A DNA stretch of 64,000 nt from Demequina flava (GTDB lineage: Bacteria; Actinomycetota; Actinomycetes; Actinomycetales; Demequinaceae). The stretch covers positions 1,652,838-1,716,837 of the forward strand of contig NZ_BBRA01000001.1 in assembly GCF_000975035.1 (NCBI RefSeq). The letters run 5' to 3'. A program made the translations under genes and the position numbers. The notes under the pieces were generated by a model. It did not search any database, was not told the origin of the DNA, and worked only from the letters and a program-made list of their open reading frames with translations. This document shows positions 28,849 through 37,128 of the stretch, piece after piece (position 1 is the stretch's first letter; each line of letters starts with the position of its first letter).

Positions 28849-30161
28849 GCGCTGAGCATGTCCTTCCACATCTGCGGGAAGTCCGGCATGGTCTTCGCCG
28901 TGGTGCCGACGTGCACGATGTCGATGTCGTCGACCACCAAGCCGATGATCGCCGCAAACGTCGCCATGCGGTGGTCGTGATAGCTCTCCATGGCAGCGCC
29001 GCTGAGGCCGCCGACCGGAAGGCCGTCAAACTTCAAGGAGTCGTCGGTTGCGAGGCAGCGGCCGCCGATGCGGTCGACCTCAGTCGAGATCGCCTTCAAA
29101 CGGTCAGTCTCGTGGCCTCGCAGGTGCCCGATGCCCGACAGGACAGATGGCGATGAGGCAAGCGCGCATAGGGCCGCAATCGTGGGCGTGATCTCGCCAG
29201 CAGGGGAGAGGTCGGCATCGATGCCCTCGATGCCACCATTGACGACGCCGGGCGCGGTGACAGACAGCACATCGCCATCCAGCGTGCAGGTCGCGCCCAT
29301 CGACTCGAGGATGTCAGGGAACAGCGCTCCAGGTTGCGTGGTCGACGCGGGCCAGCCCGGGATCCGTACCGTTCCACCGGCGACCAGGGCAGCGGCAATG
29401 AAGGGACCGGCGTTGGACAGATCTGGCTCGACCCGGACGTCCCCCAAGGAGATCGCGCCCGGGTGCACCACCCAGGTGCGCTCGTCGGGCTGGTCCACCC
29501 GCACGCCCGCGTCGCGGAGCGTGGCGCATGTCATGTCGATGTGGGGCAGGCTCGGGAGGGTTTCGCCCGTGTGGCGCACCGTGAGACCTTCGGGAAGCCG
29601 CGGCGCGACGATGAGCAAGGCGGTCACGAACTGCGAACTTGCCGACGAGTCGACGTCCACGGAGGTGGGAATCGCGGTGGGGGGAGTCACGGTGAAGGGC
29701 AGGGTCCCGCGCCCGTCGTCGTCGACACCGGCACCCAAAGCGCGCAGCGCGTCGAGGAGGGGACCCATGGGCCGCACCCGGGCCTCGGCGTCGCCATCGA
29801 AGGTGACCGGAGCATCGGCTAGCAACACCAGCGGCGGTACAAACCGCATGACGGTGCCCGCGAGCCCAGTGAAGACGTGTCCGCCGCCGCGAATCGGCCC
29901 AGGAGTGACGACCCACTGAGGACCGGAGTCATCGATTTCGATGCCCAGCTCGCGCAGGGCCGCGATCATGAGGTCGCTGTCGCGCGAGCGGAGGCCACCG
30001 CGGATGGTGACCGGAGCATCGGCCATCGCTGCCAGCGGCAGAAAACGGTTTGTCAGGGACTTAGAGCCAGGAACGTCAACCGTGGCGTCAATTGGTCCTG
30101 CTGCGCGCGGGGCCCGCCAGACTTCGCCGGGACCGGTTCCGTGTGGAGGCTGAGGCGTCAC
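28845..30161 (-). CDS. aroA: 3-phosphoshikimate 1-carboxyvinyltransferase (EPSP synthase)
   Basis: AroA transfers enolpyruvyl from PEP to shikimate-3-phosphate, the sixth step of aromatic amino-acid synthesis. At 438 residues the length is normal. The N-terminal GSKSLTNR carries the catalytic Lys (K34). The region VFTGLAGTVMRF aligns with the NAGT-type PEP-binding loop, and ARVRPMGPLLDALRALG with the RPM block. The C-terminal GHETDR and HRMA segments complete the active site. GTG 30161 overlaps the doxX stop, and the stop overlaps rsgA. The glyphosate class cannot be assigned confidently from the loop. Confidence 0.92.
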   Translation of the reverse strand: MTPQPPHGTGPGEVWRAPRAAGPIDATVDVPGSKSLTNRFLPLAAMADAPVTIRGGLRSRDSDLMIAALRELGIEIDDSGPQWVVTPGPIRGGGHVFTGLAGTVMRFVPPLVLLADAPVTFDGDAEARVRPMGPLLDALRALGAGVDDDGRGTLPFTVTPPTAIPTSVDVDSSASSQFVTALLIVAPRLPEGLTVRHTGETLPSLPHIDMTCATLRDAGVRVDQPDERTWVVHPGAISLGDVRVEPDLSNAGPFIAAALVAGGTVRIPGWPASTTQPGALFPDILESMGATCTLDGDVLSVTAPGVVNGGIEGIDADLSPAGEITPTIAALCALASSPSVLSGIGHLRGHETDRLKAISTEVDRIGGRCLATDDSLKFDGLPVGGLSGAAMESYHDHRMATFAAIIGLVVDDIDIVHVGTTAKTMPDFPQMWKDMLSA

Positions 30162-30670
30162 TTCTTGGACGCCGTGACGGCGGCGCCGCGACGAGTCTTC
30201 TTTGCTTCGACAGTGGTCTTGCCGGCCTTCTTTTCCTTCGCCTTGGCCTTCTTGGCTTTGGCCTTCTCCTTGCGACGCGGGTTGTGGCCAGCCGTCGCAG
30301 CGAGCAGGGTTCCGCCCAAGAGGGAGACGTTGCGCAGGAAGAACTCAGTCTCCTGCTCCTTCTTCTCCTCGTCCTTTTCCAGCCAGAAGGGACGGCCTGC
30401 GACGACAGTCGCGGCGGTCAGGCCCGCGAGCACCAGTCCGGCGGTACGCGGGGTGCGGGACAGTGCAAGGACCGATGCCGCGGCCACCGTGGCCACACCG
30501 TGCCACTTCACGAGGTCCGTGGTGGAGACACCTTCGATGCCGGCTTCGGCCATGGCAGGCTCCACGACGGGCGCGGCGCGCTCGGCACGCTTCTCGGGCT
30601 CAAGATACGACTGCACACCTCCGTAGACGAACCACGTGGCGAGCAGGGGGCGGGCGAGTACTCGGAGCAT
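30158..30670 (-). CDS. DoxX family membrane protein with Lys-rich tail
   Basis: The 170-residue protein has four hydrophobic segments, beginning right at the N-terminus (LRVLARPLLATWFVYGG), in the DoxX layout. The last 45 residues are a run of Lys/Ala (KAKKAKAKEKKAGK...) that is probably cytoplasmic and could bind membrane surfaces or nucleic acid. DoxX proteins are linked to redox and sulfur metabolism in some bacteria. Its position directly divergent from sigR, the thiol-redox sigma factor, fits, but the link is inference. It leads the aroA-rsgA-hisN unit. Confidence 0.75.
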   Translation of the reverse strand: MLRVLARPLLATWFVYGGVQSYLEPEKRAERAAPVVEPAMAEAGIEGVSTTDLVKWHGVATVAAASVLALSRTPRTAGLVLAGLTAATVVAGRPFWLEKDEEKKEQETEFFLRNVSLLGGTLLAATAGHNPRRKEKAKAKKAKAKEKKAGKTTVEAKKTRRGAAVTASKK

Positions 30671-30716
30671 GAACTCAACCTACCAAGTCCAACGGGTGGT
30701 CGTCAGGTCCTGATGT

Positions 30717-30743
30717 GGGAATGTGCGCCAATAGTTGCGCGTT
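30717..30743 (+). promoter_or_regulatory. SigR-type autoregulatory promoter of sigR
   Basis: GGGAAT at 30717-30722, an 18-base spacer, and GTT at 30741-30743 reproduce the known SigR/SigH promoter pattern (GGGAAT-N18-GTT). Transcription would start near 30750, upstream of sigR, which implies positive autoregulation as in Streptomyces and Mycobacterium. Confidence 0.8.
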
Positions 30744-30780
30744 CAACCTCACATGACGACAGTGACAGCGGTACGGAGCG

Positions 30781-30802
30781 CGTCCGCGCAGTCCCGCGGA
30801 CG
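30781..30802 (+). promoter_or_regulatory. Hairpin in the sigR leader
   Basis: A perfect 8-bp stem CGTCCGCG/CGCGGACG (30781-30788/30795-30802) with a 6-base loop lies between an upstream in-frame ATG (30753) and the likely sigR start (30822). It could affect the choice between the two starts. Confidence 0.4.
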
Positions 30803-30821
30803 TGAAGTAGGCTCAGTGCGC

Positions 30822-31412
30822 ATGAGCACAGAGGACCTGGATTTCGAGGCTGAGGCGCTGTCGTATATGGATCAGCTCTTCGCCGCGGCATTGCGCATGA
30901 CGCGCAATGGTGCAGATGCGGAGGACCTCGTCCAGGAGACGTACGCCAAGGCATTCAAGGCGCAAGACAAGTTCACGCCGGGCACAAACCTCAAGGCGTG
31001 GCTGTACCGGATTCAGACCAACGCCTTCATCAACACCTATCGCAAGAAGCAGCGGGAGCCCAAGCGCTCCGATGCGGAGCAGGTTGAGGACTGGCAGCTT
31101 GCTGCCGCTGCGGAGCACACCAGCTCTGGTCTGGCCTCCGCTGAGCAGCAGGCTCTTGACGGTATTGGTGACACGGAAGTCAAGACGGCTCTCGCCGAGC
31201 TTCCCGACGACTTCCGCATGGCTGTGTATCTGTCAGACGTTGAAGGGTTTGCCTACAAGGAGATCGCCGAAATCATGGACACGCCTGTCGGCACCGTGAT
31301 GTCGCGACTACACCGAGGCAGAAAGTTACTGCGAGACAAGCTTGCGGATTATGGAGCGGAGCGTGGATTTAGCGACAAGCGCGCCGCCAGTACTACAGGT
31401 AAGGAGGTGTGA
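30822..31412 (+). CDS. sigR: ECF sigma factor SigR (RpoE/SigH type)
   Basis: This group 4 sigma factor governs the thiol-oxidative stress response. From ATG 30822 it has 196 residues. Sigma region 2 includes [17 protein letters not shown], and region 4 includes [26 protein letters not shown]. The frame also contains an in-frame ATG at 30753 that would add 23 residues. That start is close behind the SigR-type promoter at 30717-30743, so a longer isoform made only from the induced transcript is possible, as with the SigR-prime form of Streptomyces. The next gene is the anti-sigma factor, one base after the stop. Confidence 0.93.
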   Translation: MSTEDLDFEAEALSYMDQLFAAALRMTRNGADAEDLVQETYAKAFKAQDKFTPGTNLKAWLYRIQTNAFINTYRKKQREPKRSDAEQVEDWQLAAAAEHTSSGLASAEQQALDGIGDTEVKTALAELPDDFRMAVYLSDVEGFAYKEIAEIMDTPVGTVMSRLHRGRKLLRDKLADYGAERGFSDKRAASTTGKEV

Positions 31413-31413
31413 C

Positions 31414-31656
31414 ATGGCTGGAGCAGATTGCAGCGACGCGCTTGACCGCCTCTTCGAGTACATCGATGAAGAACTACCCGAAGAAGAGGTTCAGCGCATC
31501 GGCGCTCACCTGAAGTCATGTCCGCCATGCGAGGCAGAGCACCAGATCAAGGAAAAGATCAAGGCGCTTACAGCTCGCACGGGTGGCGAGAAGGCTCCCG
31601 AGGAACTGCGTATTCGCGTCCTCGAGTCCCTTCGCGCTGTCCGACAGGACGGCTAG
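31414..31656 (+). CDS. rsrA: Mycothiol-system anti-sigma-R factor RsrA
   Basis: RsrA is a zinc-containing redox switch that holds SigR until its cysteines are oxidised to a disulfide. The 80-residue protein has the ZAS motif: Cys6, then His32-xxx-Cys36-xx-Cys39 (HLKSCPPC). The flanking sequence DALDRLFEYIDEELPEEE is characteristic. ATG 31414 was chosen because AAGGAGGT precedes it directly; the longer frame overlaps sigR extensively. The pair sigR-rsrA is an operon ending in a strong terminator at 31706-31738. Confidence 0.95.
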   Translation: MAGADCSDALDRLFEYIDEELPEEEVQRIGAHLKSCPPCEAEHQIKEKIKALTARTGGEKAPEELRIRVLESLRAVRQDG

Positions 31657-31683
31657 CGGCACTGGGGGTACGGCCGTCCCCAC

Positions 31684-31693
31684 AGCATCGGCC
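31684..31693 (+). repeat. Intergenic copy of the dispersed AGCATCGGCC motif
   Basis: An exact copy sits between the rsrA stop and the shared terminator, outside coding sequence. Confidence 0.8.
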
Positions 31694-31705
31694 CTAGAAA
31701 CGACA

Positions 31706-31738
31706 AAAGCCCGCATCGGTCACACCGATGCGGGCTTT
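31706..31738. terminator. Bidirectional terminator between rsrA and bL37
   Basis: A perfect 15-bp stem (31706-31720/31724-31738) with a CAC loop has A residues on the left arm and T residues on the right. It can therefore terminate the plus-strand sigR-rsrA transcript and the minus-strand bL37 transcript. Confidence 0.85.
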
Positions 31739-31756
31739 CCCCTGTGCGGGGGCGTC

Positions 31757-31831
31757 TCAGGCGTTGGGACGCTTGCCGTGGTTTGCGGCGCCCTTGGCGC
31801 GCGCCTTGCGCTTGCGGCCTCGCTTGCTCAT
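31757..31831 (-). CDS. Ribosomal protein bL37 (24 residues)
   Basis: This very short gene encodes a 24-residue, strongly basic peptide: MSKRGRKRKARAK followed by GAANHGKRPNA. The pattern, a run of Lys/Arg ending in ANHGKRPNA, is that of the actinobacterial large-subunit protein bL37 first seen in mycobacterial ribosome structures. It carries its own ribosome site (AAAGGGG on the minus strand) before ATG 31831. It ends just before the bidirectional terminator. It stands alone, convergent with rsrA and divergent from the PilT-like gene. Confidence 0.9.
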   Translation of the reverse strand: MSKRGRKRKARAKGAANHGKRPNA

Positions 31832-31956
31832 CGGCTTCCCCTTTCTTGAACAGGTGACATCGTGACCCCCTATCTTCCCACACTCATGTTCCTGCCTAGG
31901 TCCAGGGGCGCTACGCTCACCTCAAGACACGCCCGCTAAGTGCCGATGGAGTTTCC

Positions 31957-33045
31957 GTGAGCGAACAGCCAGTTTCAGTCATCCCGTTCCTGCACGCCCT
32001 CGCGAGCACCGGCGGCTCCGACCTTCACTGCAAGGTTGGCTCGGCGCCGCGCGTGCGCGTTGACGGACGTTTGCGCAAGCTCCAGGTGCCGCCGCTGACA
32101 CCGGCCGACACCCGCAACATGGTCGCGCAGGTGCTCCCCGAGGACCTGGTTGCGCAGTTTCGTGACACACATGAGGCCGACTTCGCCTTCTCCTTGTCCG
32201 GCGTGGGCCGCTTCCGCGTCAACGCGTACGTGGCGCGCGGCACTGACTGCCTGGTCTTCCGCCGAGTCGCAGTGGGCGCACAGCCCTGGGAAGACCTAGG
32301 CCTTCCACAGGTGATCGCCGACCTCGCACTTGAGCCGCGCGGCCTGGTGCTGGTGACCGGCCCGACCGGATCGGGAAAGACAACCACGCTGGCGTCGATG
32401 GTGGACCTCATCAACACGTACCGCGAGGTCAACATCATCACGATCGAGGACCCCATCGAGGTTCTCCACCAGGACAAGAAGGCAATCATCTCCCAGCGCG
32501 AGGTGCGCTCGGACACCCTGGACTTCACCAACGCACTGCGTGGCGCGATGCGTCAGGACCCCGACGTCATCATGGTCGGCGAGATGCGCGACATCGAGAC
32601 AGTGCGCGCCGCGCTCTCCGCCGCAGAGACCGGCCACCTCGTGCTCGCGACGCTCCACACCGTGGACGCGCAGGACACAATCAACCGCATCGTCGACTTC
32701 TTCACGCCGCACGAGCAGAGCCAGGTGCGATCGACGTTGGCCCAGACCCTGCGCGGCATCGTGTCGCAGCGACTGGTCCGCAAGGCCGATGGCTCGGGCC
32801 GTACACTCGCCGCGGAGGTCATGGTCAACCACGGCCGCACCGCTGAGGCGATTGTTGAACCCGCCAGCCAGCCGCCCATCACTGACCTCATTGCCGAGGG
32901 CGAGTACTACAAGATGCAGACCTTCGACCAGCACCTCTTCGCGCTCGTGCGCGACGGTGTGGTCGCGGTGGACGATGCTGTCGCCATCTCTTCGCGTCCG
33001 CATGACCTCACGGTGACGCTGAAGAATGCCGGTGTGATCGCCTAG
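31957..33045 (+). CDS. PilT-like type IV pilus retraction ATPase
   Basis: This is a hexameric secretion/retraction-type ATPase of 362 residues. An N-terminal PAS-like domain is followed by RecA-like core motifs: Walker A GPTGSGKTTT (starting at about 135), Asp box TIEDPIEVLH, Walker B GEMRDIETVR and His box HLVLATLHT. The order and the short N-terminus match PilT rather than PilB/GspE. No pilin or other pilus gene is next to it, so it may work with a locus elsewhere, or the family may serve another role. GTG 31957 is the only well-placed start. The pst operon follows 277 bases later. Confidence 0.85.
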   Translation: MSEQPVSVIPFLHALASTGGSDLHCKVGSAPRVRVDGRLRKLQVPPLTPADTRNMVAQVLPEDLVAQFRDTHEADFAFSLSGVGRFRVNAYVARGTDCLVFRRVAVGAQPWEDLGLPQVIADLALEPRGLVLVTGPTGSGKTTTLASMVDLINTYREVNIITIEDPIEVLHQDKKAIISQREVRSDTLDFTNALRGAMRQDPDVIMVGEMRDIETVRAALSAAETGHLVLATLHTVDAQDTINRIVDFFTPHEQSQVRSTLAQTLRGIVSQRLVRKADGSGRTLAAEVMVNHGRTAEAIVEPASQPPITDLIAEGEYYKMQTFDQHLFALVRDGVVAVDDAVAISSRPHDLTVTLKNAGVIA

Positions 33046-33197
33046 GTCCCGGCTGCGCGCCATTACGGGCGCGCACGGATCTGTTTACCTTTTCGTCACC
33101 TAAGGGTGGCAATTGGGATGTTCCCCTGCCTCAATGGCAACCCTCTGACACGCCATTGACCCCAAGATCACGCACGGCCTGAGCAGGGATTTCAATG

Positions 33198-33241
33198 TTT
33201 CAGGTGACGGCCACCTTCCGTTCACCAATAGTTTGTTTGGG
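33198..33241 (+). promoter_or_regulatory. Candidate PHO box upstream of pstS
   Basis: Four 11-base units can be laid end to end from 33198: TTTCAGGTGAC, GGCCACCTTCC, GTTCACCAATA, GTTTGTTTGGG. The third matches the GTTCACC half-site of actinobacterial PhoP boxes exactly; the others match partly. Together with the pst genes this suggests PhoP control, but phoP/phoR are not in the window. Confidence 0.35.
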
Positions 33242-33322
33242 CTCAATACGCTCGCTTTCGTTCGGTGCAAAGCCGATACGTATCCCCTCTGCGGTGCACA
33301 AGCGCCGACGAAAGGACCGAGA

Positions 33323-34336
33323 GTGACCATCAAGTTTCAGAAGTTCGCCCCTGCAGGAGCCCTCGCAGTTTCCGCTGCCCTCCTGCTCGCCGCATGCGGC
33401 AGCTCCTCCGACGATGCCTCGAGCGCCGAGGAGACCACGACCGAAAGCACCGCCGCTGCGAGCGCAGAAGGTGGCGACGCGGGCCTGACCGGCACCATCG
33501 CCGCTGACGGCTCGTCGACGGTTGCACCTCTGACCGAGGCTGCAGCAGACGCCTACCGCGACGTTCAGCCTGAGGTTCAGGTCACCGTCGCAACCTCCGG
33601 TACCGGTGGTGGCTTCGCTGCATTCTGTGCAGACGAGACCGACATCTCCGACGCTTCGCGTCCGATCAAGGACGAAGAAGCAGCCGAGTGCGCAGCTGCA
33701 GGTGTTGAGTTCACCGAGATCATCATCGCCAACGACGGTCTGTCCGTTGTGGTTAACCCCGAGAACGACTGGGCACAGTGCCTGACCGTCGAGCAGCTGC
33801 ACACCATCTGGTCGCCTGAGTCCGAGGGCGAAGTCATGTCCTGGTCGGACGTCGACTCTTCGTTCCCCGACGAGCCCCTTACCCTCTACGGTGCCGGCAC
33901 TGACTCGGGTACCTTCGACTACTTCACCGACGTCATCAACGGTGAAGAGGGCGCAAGCCGCACCGACTACAGCCCCTCGGAAGACGACAACGTCACCATC
34001 CAGGGTGTGTCCGGTGAGCTCGGTGGCCTCGGCTACTTCGGCCTCAGCTACCTCGAGGAGAACCCCGACATCATCAAGGGTGTCGAGATCGACGGCGGCG
34101 AAGGCTGCGTCTACCCCTCGACCGAGACCGTTCAGGACGGTTCTTACTCGCCGCTGGGACGCCCGCTGTTCATCTACGTGAACAACGCGAACTACGCCGA
34201 GAAGCCTGAGCTCCAGGACTTCATCGACTACTACGTCAGCAACTCTGGCGAGATCGCACAGTCGGCACTCTTCGTGCCGCTGACCGACGACCAGATCGAG
34301 ACCGCTGAGTCGGAGCTCGCTTCGCTCGTCGGCTAG
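33323..34336 (+). CDS. pstS: Phosphate ABC transporter substrate-binding lipoprotein PstS
   Basis: PstS is the extracytoplasmic phosphate receptor of the high-affinity Pst importer. The 337-residue protein starts at GTG 33323 (AAAGGA 6 bases upstream) with a lipoprotein signal ending LLLAAC (Cys25). A Ser/Thr/Glu-rich linker of about 35 residues follows. The phosphate-binding signatures ADGSSTVAP and TSGTGGGF are present, as is YGAGTDSGTFDYFT later. Phosphate starvation control is likely. The gene is followed by a strong hairpin at 34347-34378 before pstC, a way to make more receptor than permease. Confidence 0.93.
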   Translation: MTIKFQKFAPAGALAVSAALLLAACGSSSDDASSAEETTTESTAAASAEGGDAGLTGTIAADGSSTVAPLTEAAADAYRDVQPEVQVTVATSGTGGGFAAFCADETDISDASRPIKDEEAAECAAAGVEFTEIIIANDGLSVVVNPENDWAQCLTVEQLHTIWSPESEGEVMSWSDVDSSFPDEPLTLYGAGTDSGTFDYFTDVINGEEGASRTDYSPSEDDNVTIQGVSGELGGLGYFGLSYLEENPDIIKGVEIDGGEGCVYPSTETVQDGSYSPLGRPLFIYVNNANYAEKPELQDFIDYYVSNSGEIAQSALFVPLTDDQIETAESELASLVG

Positions 34337-34346
34337 TCCGTCATTG

Positions 34347-34378
34347 CTGGGGGCGGCCTCGATTGAGGCCGCCCCCAG
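34347..34378 (+). terminator. Attenuating hairpin between pstS and pstC
   Basis: A perfect 14-bp stem (34347-34360/34365-34378) with GATT tetraloop lies 10 bases after the pstS stop and 27 bases before pstC. It probably terminates part of the transcripts and shields the pstS message, giving excess PstS. Confidence 0.7.
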
Positions 34379-34404
34379 TTCGACTGTGTAAGGCGGTCAT
34401 TCCC

Positions 34405-35337
34405 TTGACATCAGCACCTGCCACGACTGAAGTGGCGCACCTCGACCTCACGCGCAAACCGCGCCCGTGGGACACCGCAGCCCGCGCGATCTTCCGCGTC
34501 GCTGCCGCGCTGACCATTGCCATCACGCTCGGCATCTTGGTCGCGCTGATTGTTCCCTCTATCGAATTTTTCTCGGAAGTGCCGATCAACGAGTTCCTCT
34601 TCGGAACCCGCTGGGCACCCCGTTTCGCCGACGCCTCCTTCGGCGTGGTCCCGCTGGTTACGGCCACTGCATGGACCACCGTCATCGCGTTGTTCTTCGC
34701 GATCCCCCTTGGCCTCGGTGCCGCAATCTTCATGTCGGAGTTCGCACACAAGCGCACCCGCAAGATCCTCAAGCCTGTTCTCGAGGTCCTCGCAGGTATT
34801 CCGACCGTCGTGTACGGATACTTCGCAGTTCAGTTCATTCAGGCCACCGTCTTTCGTGACTGGCTCAACCTCGACACGGGGTCGTTCTCAGTCCTCTCCG
34901 CTGGCTTTGTCATGGGCATCATGATCATTCCCACGATCGCCTCCATCAGTGAGGACGCGATGTCCGCAGTGCCGAACAGCCTGCGCCAGGGTTCGGCCGC
35001 ACTGGGAGCTAACCGCCGCCAGACGTCCCTCAAGGTCGTCTTTCCCGCCGCACTGTCGGGCATCATCGCCGCCATCGTGCTCGGAATTTCCCGCGCCGTG
35101 GGCGAGACCATGATCGTGGCGCTCGCAGCTGGACAACAGGCGCGCATCGTTGGCGGGCCGCTTGAAGCTGGTCAGACCATGACGGGCTTCATCGCCAACG
35201 CGGCGCTTGGAGACTCGCGCGTGGGCTCACTTGAATACAACACACTCTTCGCGGTTGGTCTATTGCTGTTCCTGATCACGCTGCTGATCAACATGATCAG
35301 TATCTGGATCGTCCGCCGCTTCCGGGAGGCCTACTAA
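34405..35337 (+). CDS. pstC: Phosphate ABC transporter permease PstC
   Basis: One of the two inner-membrane permease subunits of Pst. It has 310 residues from TTG 34405, supported by AAGGCGG 8 bases upstream; no ATG is available. About six helices are seen, with the first near residue 28. The EAA-type loop that contacts the ATPase appears as LGANRRQTSLKVVFPAALSG (about 210-229). The stop overlaps the pstA start by one base (TAATG). Confidence 0.9.
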   Translation: MTSAPATTEVAHLDLTRKPRPWDTAARAIFRVAAALTIAITLGILVALIVPSIEFFSEVPINEFLFGTRWAPRFADASFGVVPLVTATAWTTVIALFFAIPLGLGAAIFMSEFAHKRTRKILKPVLEVLAGIPTVVYGYFAVQFIQATVFRDWLNLDTGSFSVLSAGFVMGIMIIPTIASISEDAMSAVPNSLRQGSAALGANRRQTSLKVVFPAALSGIIAAIVLGISRAVGETMIVALAAGQQARIVGGPLEAGQTMTGFIANAALGDSRVGSLEYNTLFAVGLLLFLITLLINMISIWIVRRFREAY

Positions 35338-36242
35338 TGTCGCCGAAGTCCATGCAGGAGGCGGTTCACAAGACCGTCCGTGGCCGCGCCAAGGGTGGCG
35401 AGAGCAGCCCTAAGTCGATCGTCTTCCTCATCATCTTGTGGCTCGCGATTCTGTTTGCCCTTGTCTTCCTTGCCGTGCTGATCGTCACCACCATCGTGGA
35501 TGGCTGGAACCGACTGGACTCGCGCCTGTTCACGGAGTACCCCGCCTCGGATCCTGAAGAAGCAGGTGCACGCCCCGCAATCCTCGGCTCGCTGTGGGTC
35601 ATTGGAACGACTGCCGTCATGACGATCCCCCTGGGCGTCGCGGCTGCCATCCACATGGAGGAGTTCGCGAACCGTCACCACTGGTTCAGCCGCTTGATCG
35701 AGGTCAATGTGCAGAACCTCGCGGCAATTCCCGCCGTGATCTACGGCATGCTGACGCTGGGCGCTATGGGGCTCATGGGAGTCTCCAACAAGAACCAGGT
35801 GTGGGTCGGAGCATTGGCTTTGTCCATGCTGATCCTCCCGGTCGTGATTATCGCGACTCGCGAGTCGCTGCGAGCTGTGCCCGCGGAGATTCGCCAGGGC
35901 TCACTCGCCGTCGGTGCGACTCCACTGCAGACGGTGTGGCGCAACACGCTTCCCGCCGCGGTGCCTGGCATCGCCACGGGATCGATCCTCGCCCTGTCAC
36001 GTGCACTCGGAGAGGCTGCGCCACTGCTGCTCCTTGGCGGGCTCGTATTCCTGAGCTTCGACCCCAACGGCATCACCAGTGGCTACACCACGATGCCCAT
36101 TCAGATCTTCAACTGGACCTCACGTCCACAGGCTGGGTTCCACGAACTCGCCGCAGCCGCCAGCGTGTTGTTGCTGGTCATGCTCCTGGCGATGAACGCC
36201 CTGGCCATCGTTATCCGTAACCGTTACCAGAAGCGCTGGTAG
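35337..36242 (+). CDS. pstA: Phosphate ABC transporter permease PstA
   Basis: This is the second Pst permease, 301 residues with about six membrane helices. A cytoplasmic basic N-terminus of about 25 residues precedes the first helix ([20 protein letters not shown]). The ATPase-coupling loop is [20 protein letters not shown]. Conserved helices GMLTLGAMG and [16 protein letters not shown] follow the PstA pattern. Start ATG 35337 overlaps the pstC stop. The ATPase gene pstB follows after 16 bases. Confidence 0.9.
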   Translation: MSPKSMQEAVHKTVRGRAKGGESSPKSIVFLIILWLAILFALVFLAVLIVTTIVDGWNRLDSRLFTEYPASDPEEAGARPAILGSLWVIGTTAVMTIPLGVAAAIHMEEFANRHHWFSRLIEVNVQNLAAIPAVIYGMLTLGAMGLMGVSNKNQVWVGALALSMLILPVVIIATRESLRAVPAEIRQGSLAVGATPLQTVWRNTLPAAVPGIATGSILALSRALGEAAPLLLLGGLVFLSFDPNGITSGYTTMPIQIFNWTSRPQAGFHELAAAASVLLLVMLLAMNALAIVIRNRYQKRW

Positions 36243-36258
36243 CCCAGAAAGGTTCAAT

Positions 36259-37128
36259 GTGAACGCCTCAACTGACAACGCCCGGGCCAGCCAGACCGTT
36301 GGCTCCACGAACACGATTGTTCACGGCTCCGCACTGCCTTCGCTCGAAGTGCCGGTCATTGACTGCGACTCGGTGAGCATCTTCTACGACGATTTCCGTG
36401 CCGTCCACGATGTGAACTTTGGTTGCAAGCGCAACGAGATCACCGCGCTGATTGGCCCCTCGGGTTGCGGTAAGTCCACGGTGCTGCGCTCGTTCAACCG
36501 CATGAACGACCTCATTGAGGGCGCCCGCGTCGAGGGCTCCATCACCTATCACGGTGAGGACATCTACGGGCCGGACGTGGACGCGATCGAGGTTCGCCGC
36601 CGCATCGGAATGGTGTTCCAGAAGCCCAACCCGTTCCCGAAGTCGATCTACGACAACATCGCCTATGGCCCGCGCGTCAACGGCATGAAGGTCGAGTCGA
36701 TGGACGACCTGGTCGAGGAGGCGCTCACGAAGGCCGCTCTGTGGGACGAGGTCAAGGACAAGCTGAAGCAGTCGGCCTTCGGACTCTCCGGTGGTCAGCA
36801 GCAGCGTCTGTGCATCGCGCGCACGATTGCAGTCCAGCCCGAGGTCATCCTGATGGACGAGCCTTGCTCGGCCCTGGACCCGATCGCAACCCTGCGTATC
36901 GAGGACCTCATGCAGGAGCTGCGCAAGGACTACACGATCGTGATCGTCACGCACAACATGCAGCAGGCAGCTCGTGTTGCCGACCGCACGGCATTCTTCA
37001 CGGCAGAAGCCAGTGACACCACCGGCGACCGCACCGGCGTCCTGGTCGAGTTCGGAGACACCGCCACGATCTTCGAGTCCCCTCACGACAAGCGCACCGA
37101 GGACTACATCAGCGGACGCTTTGGATGA
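36259..37128 (+). CDS. pstB: Phosphate ABC transporter ATP-binding protein PstB
   Basis: PstB is the ATPase driving phosphate uptake. The 289-residue protein has Walker [10 protein letters not shown], signature [13 protein letters not shown], Walker [14 protein letters not shown] and the H-loop [11 protein letters not shown], all canonical for PstB. An N-terminal extension of about 30 residues precedes the usual start and has no recognisable motif. The GTG at 36259 is used because the overlapping ATG (36257) runs straight into TGA. Its own stop overlaps the following regulator gene (ATGA), so the two are translated together. No phoU gene is present. Confidence 0.93.
   Translation: MNASTDNARASQTVGSTNTIVHGSALPSLEVPVIDCDSVSIFYDDFRAVHDVNFGCKRNEITALIGPSGCGKSTVLRSFNRMNDLIEGARVEGSITYHGEDIYGPDVDAIEVRRRIGMVFQKPNPFPKSIYDNIAYGPRVNGMKVESMDDLVEEALTKAALWDEVKDKLKQSAFGLSGGQQQRLCIARTIAVQPEVILMDEPCSALDPIATLRIEDLMQELRKDYTIVIVTHNMQQAARVADRTAFFTAEASDTTGDRTGVLVEFGDTATIFESPHDKRTEDYISGRFG

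Noticed and set aside
24664..33045. A Tad or type IV pilus locus
   Set aside because: Only CpaB-like, CpaE-like and PilT-like genes are present; no pilin, prepilin peptidase, platform protein or assembly ATPase was found.
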